Below are positions 13,833-19,772 of a stretch of DNA of 19,772 bases, piece by piece. Made by a program: the position numbers and the translations under genes. The first letter of the stretch is position 1; every line of letters starts with the position of its first letter. Source of the stretch: Spyradocola merdavium (lineage in GTDB: Bacteria; Bacillota; Clostridia; Christensenellales; UBA1750); NCBI GenBank assembly GCA_018711265.1, contig DVIM01000123.1, positions 1 to 19,772 on the forward strand. Direction: 5' to 3'. Below the pieces are notes generated by a model that was not told the DNA's origin, searched no databases, and was given only the letters and a program-made list of their open reading frames with translations.

Positions 13833-15302
13833 ATGACTTCCTACCGCAACCCCGTCCTCCCCGGATTCTATCCGGACCCCAGCGTCTGCCGCGTGGGCGA
13901 GGACTACTACCTGGTGACCTCCACGTTCGAGTTCTTCCCCGGCGTGCCCGTGTTCCACAGCCGGGACCTGGTGCACTGGGAGCAGATCGGCCACGCGCTC
14001 ACGCGCGCGTCGCAGCTCCCGCTGCGGGAGGCGCCGCCCTCCGGCGGCATCTACGCGCCGACCATCCGCTACCACGACGGCGTGTTCTACATGGTCACGA
14101 CGAACGTATCCTATGGGGGAAACTTCTACGTCATGGCCACGGACCCTGCGGGCCCCTGGAGCGACCCCATCTACGTCGACCAGGCGGGCATCGACCCCTC
14201 CCTGCTCTTTGACGACGACGGCAAGGTCTACTTCCTCTCCAACGGCAACGGGTGCATGAGCATCTGCGAGATCGACATCCGCACCGGCGAAAAGCTCGCG
14301 CCCACGCGCCCCTCCTGGCGGGGCACCGGCGGCCGGTACCCGGAGGCGCCGCATCTGTACAAGATCGACGGCCTCTACTACCTGATGATCGCCGAGGGCG
14401 GGACCGAGTACGGCCACATGGAGACCATCGCCCGCAGCATTTCGCCCTACGGCCCCTGGGAGCCCAGCCCGCGCAACCCCATCCTGACCAACCGCAACAC
14501 CGAGCAGAACATGCCCATCCAGGGCACGGGCCACGCGGACCTGGTCCAGACGCAGAACGGCGACTGGTACGCCGTGTTCCTCGCCTTCCGCACCTCGCAG
14601 CAGTACTTCCACCACCTGGGGCGGGAGACCTGCCTTGCGCCCGTGGTCTGGGAGGACGGCTTCCCCTACATCGGCACCTGCCCGCTCTCGGGCGAGGTCA
14701 ACCTGCCGCCCTGCCCCGTCAAGGCGCCGGAGGCGGTCACGGACTTCCGCACCCAGGGGCTGGAGTGGGTCATGCTGCGCGAGCCGAATCCGGACCTGTA
14801 CGCCTTCACCGAGGGCGGCCTGGTCCTGCAGGGCGTCGCGGAAAACCTCAGCGGCCTGAACCCCACGCTGCTCATGCGGCGGCAGCAGCACTTTGCCATG
14901 CGCGCCGAGGCGCAGGTGGAGTTTTCGCCGCGGCTCCACGAGGAGGCGGGCCTGACCACCTTCTACAACCTGGAGACGCACTATGAGATCTTCGTCACCC
15001 GCACGCAGGCGGGCCGGCGCGTGCAGGTGCGCCGCGTCGTGGGCGACATGGAGATGCTCGCCGCGGACGTGCCCGCGCCCGCGGGCGAGCTGACGCTGGC
15101 GGTGGAGGCCACGGCGCTGGAGTACACCTTCCTGCTCAATGGGGAGGCGCTGTGCACCGCGCAGACGCGCTTTGTCTCCACCGAGGCCACGCCCAGCTCC
15201 TTCACCGGCGTCATGCTCGGCCTCTACGCCACGGGCAACGGGCGCAAGTGCGCGGGCAAGGCGCGCTTTGCCCGCTTCCGCTACGAGGGCCGGGACGAGT
15301 AG
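13833..15302 (+). CDS. Glycoside hydrolase family 43 enzyme (beta-xylosidase/alpha-L-arabinofuranosidase type)
   Basis: The 489-residue enzyme has an N-terminal five-bladed propeller with the GH43 triad: Asp15 in 'YPDPS' as base, Asp121 in 'GIDPSLLFDDDGKVYF' as pKa modulator, and Glu171 in 'RYPEAPHLYK' as acid. 'TSTFEFFPGVPVFHSRDLVHW' is diagnostic of the xylosidase-like branch. Residues from about 310 form a C-terminal beta-sandwich ('DFRTQGLEWVMLREPNPDLY' onward) found in GH43_12-type xylosidases. No signal peptide is present, so it should act on imported xylo-oligosaccharides or arabinosides in the cytoplasm. AAAGGAG (13816-13822) precedes ATG 13833. It is co-transcribed with the MFS gene. 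The GH43 family call is secure; which sugar is removed is not. Confidence 0.9.
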   Translation: MTSYRNPVLPGFYPDPSVCRVGEDYYLVTSTFEFFPGVPVFHSRDLVHWEQIGHALTRASQLPLREAPPSGGIYAPTIRYHDGVFYMVTTNVSYGGNFYVMATDPAGPWSDPIYVDQAGIDPSLLFDDDGKVYFLSNGNGCMSICEIDIRTGEKLAPTRPSWRGTGGRYPEAPHLYKIDGLYYLMIAEGGTEYGHMETIARSISPYGPWEPSPRNPILTNRNTEQNMPIQGTGHADLVQTQNGDWYAVFLAFRTSQQYFHHLGRETCLAPVVWEDGFPYIGTCPLSGEVNLPPCPVKAPEAVTDFRTQGLEWVMLREPNPDLYAFTEGGLVLQGVAENLSGLNPTLLMRRQQHFAMRAEAQVEFSPRLHEEAGLTTFYNLETHYEIFVTRTQAGRRVQVRRVVGDMEMLAADVPAPAGELTLAVEATALEYTFLLNGEALCTAQTRFVSTEATPSSFTGVMLGLYATGNGRKCAGKARFARFRYEGRDE

Positions 15303-15331
15303 AAAATGCGCGCAAGGCCGCGCTTCTTTGG

Positions 15332-15360
15332 TGGACAGAAGCGCGCAACCCTGCTACAAT
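15332..15360 (+). promoter_or_regulatory. Promoter of the GH2 beta-galactosidase gene with overlapping inverted repeat
   Basis: TGGACA (15332-15337) and TACAAT (15355-15360) are 17 bp apart, each matching consensus at 5 of 6 positions. A perfect 9-bp inverted repeat, CGCGCTTCT (15319-15327) and AGAAGCGCG (15337-15345), brackets the -35 box and fits an operator. It could also act as a weak hairpin ending the GH43 transcript. Confidence 0.7.
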
Positions 15361-15405
15361 GGAGGCAAGACCTGACAAAATCCATACGAGAACGGGGGAA
15401 GAGAC

Positions 15406-18363
15406 ATGGACTTTTTCGCCTATCTGGAAAACCCGGACCTGCTGCACGAGGGAACGGAACCCAACCGCGCCTACTACATCCCCTATGGGGAGCGGATGCC
15501 CGCCGCGCCCGCGGACCGCAAGGACTCCGACCGCGTGGTCTGGCTCTCGGGCGAGTGGGGCTTCCGCTACTACGAGAGCCTGGCGGCGCTGGAGGAGGCG
15601 GCCCTGCTGCGCGAGGAGGACCTCGTGCCCATGGAGGTGCCCTCCGTCTGGCAGACGCACGGGTACGACGCGCACCAGTACACCAATGTGCGCTATCCCA
15701 TCCCCTACGACCCGCCCTTTGTGCCCCGGGAGAACCCCTGCGCCCTGTATGTGCGCAAGGTTTCGCTCGACCCGGCCGCGCAGGAGAGCTGGTACCTGAA
15801 CTTTGAGGGCGTGGATTCCGCCTTCTTCCTGTGGATCAACGGCGCCTATGCGGGCTTTTCCACCGTGCCGCACTCCACCTCGGAGTTCGACGTCACGGAC
15901 AAGCTCCGCAGCGGTGAAAACGAGATCCGCGTCCTGGTCGTCAAGTGGTCCAGCGGCACCTATGCCGAGGACCAGGACAAGCTCCGCATGTCCGGCATCT
16001 TCCGGGACGTCTACCTGCTGCGCCGGCCGCAGGGCCACATCCGCGACTTCACGGTGCAGACGCGCCTGATGCCGGGCGGCGGCGCGGCCATCGACGTGGA
16101 GGTCCTCGGCGGCAGGGACGTCCGCTACGAGCTGCAGTACGGCGGCGCGGCCGTGGCCGCGGGCGTCGCGGTGGAGGGCAAGATCCACATCCCGCTGACG
16201 AACCCGCACCTTTGGAACGCGGAAACGCCGAACCTCTACGCGCTCACGCTCCGCTGCGCGGGGGAGAACATCACGACCAAGGTCGGCGTGCGCGAGGTGA
16301 AGATCGAAAACCGCGTCGTCAAGCTCAACGGGACGCCCATCAAGTTCCGCGGCGTCAACCGGCACGACAGCTCGCCCGTCAACGGCGCTGCCGTCACGAG
16401 CGAGGAGATGCGGCGGGACCTGACGCTCATGAAGCTGCACAACATCAACGCCATCCGCACCAGCCACTACCCCAACGCGCCCTACTTCTACGAGCTCTGC
16501 GACGAGATGGGCTTCTACGTCATCGACGAAGCGGACGTGGAGATGCACGGCGTGGTCACGGCCATGGGCGAGTACAGCGAGGCGAACTTCTGCCTGCTGG
16601 CGGACGACCCCATGTACAAGAAGACCATCCTCGACCGCGTGCAGCGCTGCGTGCTCCGCGACAAGAACCGCCCCTGCGTGCTGATCTGGTCCATGGGCAA
16701 CGAGTCCGGCTACGGCGTGGGCTTTATCGAGGCGGGCCAGTGGGTCAAGGAGAACGACCCCACGCGCCTGCTGCACTACGAGAGCAGCATCCACACCGGC
16801 GGCAAGGACATGGACGTCTCCTGCATCGACCTGTACAGCCGCATGTACCCGCCGGTCGCCTTCTGCAAGGAATACTGCGAGGACGCGGCGAAGGAAAAGC
16901 CCCTGATCCTCTGCGAATACATCCACGCCATGGGCAACGGCCCGGGAGACGCGGAGGACTACCAGGAGCTCATCGACAAGTACGACAACTTCTGCGGCGG
17001 CTTTGTCTGGGAGTGGTGCGACCACGCCGTCTACATGGGCAAGACCATCGCCGGCAAGGAGATCTACTACTACGGCGGCGACTTCGGCGAAAAGACCCAC
17101 GACGGCAACTTCTGCATGGACGGCCTGGTCTATCCCGACCGCCGGCCGCACACGGGCCTGAAGGAGTACAAGAACGTCATCCGCCCCCTGCGCGCCCTGG
17201 AGTACGACGCGCAGAAGAACGCCGTGCGCCTGCACAACCAGAAGGCGTTCCAGGATGCGCGCGACTTTGCGGACATCGACTGCGTCTACATGGTCGACGG
17301 CGAGGACGCGGCGGCCTTCCGCGCGCAGGAGATCTCCATCCCCGCGGGGGAGAGCCGCTGGCTGCCCCTGCCGGGCGAGATCCCGCAGGGCAAGCTCGTG
17401 CACGCGCGCCTCGTCTACCGCGCAAAGGGCGCGGGCCTGCTGCCCGCGGGGCACGAGCTGGGCTTTGACCAGATCGCGCTGCGGGACGAGGCGGCCCCGG
17501 CCCTTGCGCCGCAGGCCGGCCCGATCGAGATCGAGGAGGACGCCTGCGCGATCACCGTGCGCGGCGCGGACTTCTGCATCGCGCTGGACAAGAACACCGG
17601 CGCGCCCGCGCGCATGACCGCGCACAACCGGAACCTGCTGGCCGCGCCCGCGCAGTGGAACATCTGGCGCGCGCCCCTGGACAACGACATGTACAGCGTC
17701 CAGGAACCCATCCGCATGGGCTACGACCGCATGAAGGTCAAGGTCTACGAGATGCACGCGCAGCGGGAGGGCGACGCCGTCGCCGTGCGCGCGTACCTGT
17801 CGCTGTCGGCCGTGGCCGCGGCGCGCATCGCGGAGGTCAGCGTGACCTACCGGATCGACGGCAAGGGCCGCATGGAGGTCTTTGGCCACATGAAGAAGCC
17901 CTTCGCCTCCCTGCCGGACCTGCCGCGCTTTGGCCTGCGCTTCTTCCTCGAGGCGGGGATGGAGCAGGTCTCCTACCTCGGCTACGGCCCCACGGAGTCC
18001 TATGCCGACAAGCACCGCGCGACGTACCTGGGCCGCTTCTATGCCAAGGTCAGCGACCTGCACGAGGACTACCTCAAGCCGCAGGAGAACGGCAGCCACT
18101 TCGGCACGCGCGAGGTGACCGTTTCGGGCCTCGGCGCGCAGATCTGCGTGCGCGGCGCGGGCTTCTCCTTCAGCGCCTCCCACTTCACGCAGGAGGAGCT
18201 GACGTGCAAGAAGCACAACTTTGAGCTGGTTCCCGTCCGGGAGACCGTGCTCTGCCTGGACTTTGCCCAGGCGGGCGTGGGCTCCAACAGCTGCGGACCG
18301 GAGCTGCTCCCGCAGTATCACGTGCCGGCGGAGCTGGACTTTGCCTGCGTGATCGAGATCTAA
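15406..18363 (+). CDS. lacZ: LacZ-type beta-galactosidase, glycoside hydrolase family 2
   Basis: This 985-residue enzyme is close to the usual LacZ length (about 1,000). Domains in order are a sugar-binding jelly roll (about 40-210), an Ig-like domain (about 212-305), the TIM barrel (about 307-600), a second beta domain, and the C-terminal Bgal_small_N domain (about 725-985) with 'RAPLDNDMYS'. The acid/base is Glu433 in 'SMGNESGYG' and the nucleophile is Glu504 in 'LCEYIHAMGNGPG'. 'SHYPNAP' and 'EADVEMHG' are the other active-site signatures. The second half of the N-R-H motif reads 'VNRHDSSPVNG' where E. coli has HEHHP. No signal peptide is present, so it is cytoplasmic. The start is ATG 15406 after GGGGGAAG. 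GH2 relatives also cleave beta-glucuronides and mannosides, but the LacZ-type C-terminus favours beta-galactosides. Confidence 0.88.
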   Translation: MDFFAYLENPDLLHEGTEPNRAYYIPYGERMPAAPADRKDSDRVVWLSGEWGFRYYESLAALEEAALLREEDLVPMEVPSVWQTHGYDAHQYTNVRYPIPYDPPFVPRENPCALYVRKVSLDPAAQESWYLNFEGVDSAFFLWINGAYAGFSTVPHSTSEFDVTDKLRSGENEIRVLVVKWSSGTYAEDQDKLRMSGIFRDVYLLRRPQGHIRDFTVQTRLMPGGGAAIDVEVLGGRDVRYELQYGGAAVAAGVAVEGKIHIPLTNPHLWNAETPNLYALTLRCAGENITTKVGVREVKIENRVVKLNGTPIKFRGVNRHDSSPVNGAAVTSEEMRRDLTLMKLHNINAIRTSHYPNAPYFYELCDEMGFYVIDEADVEMHGVVTAMGEYSEANFCLLADDPMYKKTILDRVQRCVLRDKNRPCVLIWSMGNESGYGVGFIEAGQWVKENDPTRLLHYESSIHTGGKDMDVSCIDLYSRMYPPVAFCKEYCEDAAKEKPLILCEYIHAMGNGPGDAEDYQELIDKYDNFCGGFVWEWCDHAVYMGKTIAGKEIYYYGGDFGEKTHDGNFCMDGLVYPDRRPHTGLKEYKNVIRPLRALEYDAQKNAVRLHNQKAFQDARDFADIDCVYMVDGEDAAAFRAQEISIPAGESRWLPLPGEIPQGKLVHARLVYRAKGAGLLPAGHELGFDQIALRDEAAPALAPQAGPIEIEEDACAITVRGADFCIALDKNTGAPARMTAHNRNLLAAPAQWNIWRAPLDNDMYSVQEPIRMGYDRMKVKVYEMHAQREGDAVAVRAYLSLSAVAAARIAEVSVTYRIDGKGRMEVFGHMKKPFASLPDLPRFGLRFFLEAGMEQVSYLGYGPTESYADKHRATYLGRFYAKVSDLHEDYLKPQENGSHFGTREVTVSGLGAQICVRGAGFSFSASHFTQEELTCKKHNFELVPVRETVLCLDFAQAGVGSNSCGPELLPQYHVPAELDFACVIEI

Positions 18364-18371
18364 AGAGAAAA

Positions 18372-18409
18372 GCGCATGGGGGAAGGGAGCGATCCCTTCC
18401 CCTTTGCGC
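18372..18409. repeat. Long hairpin between lacZ and the amidohydrolase gene
   Basis: GCGCATGGGGGAAGGGA (18372-18388) and TCCCTTCCCCTTTGCGC (18393-18409) form a 17-bp stem with one mismatch and one G-T wobble around a GCGA loop. An A run rather than a T run follows, so it is not a classic terminator on the plus strand. It may protect or separate parts of the transcript. Confidence 0.7.
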
Positions 18410-18431
18410 AGAAAAAACGGGGGGAAGAGAG

Positions 18432-19349
18432 ATGAAGATCATCGACGGACACATGCACACAAAGGGCGCGCCGGGGCGCTGGTTCGCGGACTGCGCGGAC
18501 GCGCGCGGCTACGAGGCGTACGCGGTGCTGCGCCTCTCCTGCATGCAGGCCTACGGCGGCGACCGCAACAACGAGGAGTGCCTGGCGGCAAAGCGCGCAG
18601 ACCCCGCGCGCGCGTACTTCTTTGCCGGGCTCGTGCACCCCTGCGCGGACCCGCTCCAGCACGTCCGGCGCTGGCTCGACCGCGGCGCGGACGGCGTAAA
18701 GCTCATCGAGACAAAGCCCACCGTCTGGAAGGAGACGGGCGCGGACCTGTCGGACGCGGCGTTCGACCCGCTCTTTGCCTTCCTGGAGGAGAGCCAGACG
18801 CCGGTCCTCTGGCACGTCGGCGACCCGGCGACCTTCTGGAAGCGCGAGGAGGCGCCGGACTTCGCCTTCCAAAACGGCTGGTTCTACGGGGACGGCGGCT
18901 TCCCGGAGCTCGCGGCGCTCTACGGCGTGGCCGAGACCGTGCTGGAGCGCCACCCCAAGCTCCGCGCGACCTTTGCCCACCTCTACTTCTGCGGGGACGA
19001 CCGGGCGCACCTGGAGCGCCTGCTCGACCGGTATGAAAACGTGCGCGTGGACATCACGCCCGGCGTGGAGATGTACGACCACTTCTTCGCGGACCGGGAG
19101 GGGTGGCGCGACTTCTTCGTGCGGCGGCAGGACCGAATCCAGCTGGGGACGGACACGGACCGGGGCGACGCCTTCCTGGGCGAGACGCCGCTGGCGCTCG
19201 CGCTGGGCGCGCTCTCCGGCGGCGCGGTCGACCAGTGGGGCCATCGCGGCCAGGGCCTGGACCTGCCGCAGGCGGTCGTGCAGAAGATCGTGCGGGAGAA
19301 CTTCCTCGCGTTTGCCGGGGCGCAGCCCAAACCCGTTGCGGCGGATTGA
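18432..19349 (+). CDS. Amidohydrolase family protein (PF04909-type TIM barrel)
   Basis: A 305-residue cytosolic metal-dependent hydrolase or decarboxylase. The N-terminal metal motif is His7-x-His9 in 'IDGHMHT'. Later ligands are His128 in 'LWHVGDP', His183 in 'TFAHLYF' and Asp241 in 'LGTDTDRGD', all in the order seen in amidohydrolase_2 proteins. Lys90 in 'GADGVKLIET' sits on the usual mid-barrel strand. Substrates in this family range from lactones to aromatic acids, so none is assigned here. GGGGGGAAGAG (18419-18429) is just upstream of ATG 18432. It lies 68 bp after lacZ with only a hairpin between, so the two may be partly co-transcribed. The C-terminal 'VVQKIVRENFLAFAG' helix is typical of the family's last helix. 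Confidence 0.82.
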   Translation: MKIIDGHMHTKGAPGRWFADCADARGYEAYAVLRLSCMQAYGGDRNNEECLAAKRADPARAYFFAGLVHPCADPLQHVRRWLDRGADGVKLIETKPTVWKETGADLSDAAFDPLFAFLEESQTPVLWHVGDPATFWKREEAPDFAFQNGWFYGDGGFPELAALYGVAETVLERHPKLRATFAHLYFCGDDRAHLERLLDRYENVRVDITPGVEMYDHFFADREGWRDFFVRRQDRIQLGTDTDRGDAFLGETPLALALGALSGGAVDQWGHRGQGLDLPQAVVQKIVRENFLAFAGAQPKPVAAD

Positions 19350-19374
19350 TCCGACGTTTTGTTGGATTTTTGGA

Positions 19375-19403
19375 TTGACAAGCGGAGAAGAATTTACGAT
19401 AAT
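19375..19403 (+). promoter_or_regulatory. Near-consensus promoter of the Gfo/Idh/MocA gene
   Basis: TTGACA (19375-19380), a 17-bp spacer and GATAAT (19398-19403) give 11 of 12 consensus matches. The leader holds a small CGGAT/ATCCG hairpin near 19418-19435. Confidence 0.8.
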
Positions 19404-19461
19404 GGGTCTATACGATACGGATGCGGGAAATCCGCAGAAAACAAAAAAGGAGAATGCCGAT

Positions 19462-19772
19462 ATGCTTCATGTGGCCATGCTCAGCAAGTGGCACGTGCAC
19501 GCGCCGGAATACGCCGGATACTTTGCCAAGATGGAGGACGTGCAGATCACCTGCGTGTGGGACGAGGAGCCCGCGCGCGGCCGCGCCTGGGCCGAGGAAC
19601 TCGGCGCGGACTTCGAGGAGAACCTGGACGCGCTCCTCGCCCGCCCGGACGTGGACGCGGTGTGCATCGACACCCCCACCAACATGCACAAGGAGGTCAT
19701 GATCAAGGCCGCCAAGGCGGGCAAGCACATCTACACCGAAAAGGTCATGTGCCTGAACGTGGCCGACTGCGA
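19462..19772 (+). CDS. Gfo/Idh/MocA family oxidoreductase, N-terminal part (3' end outside window)
   Basis: The first 103 codons of an NAD(P)-dependent sugar or inositol-type dehydrogenase. The Rossmann fold is visible: a first strand 'MLHVAMLS', the second strand 'QITCVWDEEPARGRAWAEELG' ending in an acidic residue for the ribose, 'VDAVCIDTPTNMHKEVMIKAAKAGKHIYTEK' and a start of the next helix. The conserved 'E-K-P' near the substrate site is 'E-K-V' here, and the lysine (about residue 94) that often takes part in catalysis is kept. The nucleotide-binding loop between strand 1 and helix A reads 'SKWHVHAPEYAG' in place of the common G-x-G-x-x-G. The start is ATG 19462, 9 bases after AAAAAGGAG. 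The gene runs off the window, so its substrate domain is unseen. Confidence 0.85.
   Translation, partial: MLHVAMLSKWHVHAPEYAGYFAKMEDVQITCVWDEEPARGRAWAEELGADFEENLDALLARPDVDAVCIDTPTNMHKEVMIKAAKAGKHIYTEKVMCLNVADC

Noticed and set aside
12813..14981. Minus-strand open frame opposite the MFS and GH43 genes
   Set aside because: Antisense shadow of two intact genes, with no plausible ribosome site or motif.
15211..18321. Minus-strand open frame of over 1,000 codons opposite the beta-galactosidase gene
   Set aside because: The plus strand encodes a full GH2 enzyme with both catalytic glutamates. The antisense product shows no domain and an extreme Val/Ala/His/Arg bias.
13833..19349. A single polysaccharide-utilisation locus of the SusC/SusD type
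   Set aside because: No SusC- or SusD-like protein, sensor or secreted glycosidase is present, and the units have separate promoters.

Overview
The window looks like chromosomal DNA of a high-G+C member of the Bacillota (Clostridia), probably a gut Oscillospiraceae- or Christensenellales-type anaerobe. The lineage is inferred from several signs: a T-box leader, strong AGGAGG-type ribosome binding sites, TTGACA-17-TATAAT-type promoters, a NusG-II/Gx/ApbE flavinylation module, and a BltD-like acetyltransferase. No rRNA, tRNA, CRISPR array, integrase or transposase was seen. Because G+C is high, long antisense open frames are common and were treated as shadows.

Layout. 1-845: the 3' end of an ABC transporter ATPase and its translationally coupled small permease. 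864-2012: a GNAT acetyltransferase and a DUF4097 lipoprotein, closed by a strong terminator. 2109-2849: a DUF5694 (TraB-like) protein whose promoter lies inside that terminator. 2895-3065: a truncated helix-turn-helix ORF whose 3' end carries the promoter of the next unit. 3151-5616: a GH30 glycosidase and a uroporphyrinogen-decarboxylase-family protein, in one operon. 5633-5955: a good promoter and a complete T-box leader with terminator. 5979-8025: the T-box-controlled operon, made of a TIGR04076-type small protein, an aldo/keto reductase and a SAM methyltransferase. 8032-8345: a gene-free block of six hairpins bounded by two nearly identical 34-bp palindromes.

The central minus-strand block (8350-11519) holds an XRE regulator with a membrane domain, an RlmD/RlmCD-type 23S rRNA uracil methyltransferase and an ApbE flavin transferase lipoprotein. 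Divergent from apbE are a NusG domain II protein and a Gx-transporter/HepS-component-I protein (11601-12490). Together these three resemble the accessory set for periplasmic or extracytosolic flavinylation and Rnf-type electron transfer. 12546-15302: an MFS transporter and a GH43 beta-xylosidase-type enzyme. 15406-19349: a LacZ-type GH2 beta-galactosidase and an amidohydrolase. 19462-end: the start of a Gfo/Idh/MocA oxidoreductase with its own near-consensus promoter.

The recurring theme is glycan breakdown (GH30, GH43, GH2) in small separately promoted units, with sugar-type oxidoreductases (AKR, Gfo/Idh/MocA) and a URO-D-family protein alongside. The most unusual points are the T-box placed in front of genes with no evident amino-acid role, and the hairpin cluster at 8032-8345. 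No clearly new defence or mobile system was found.
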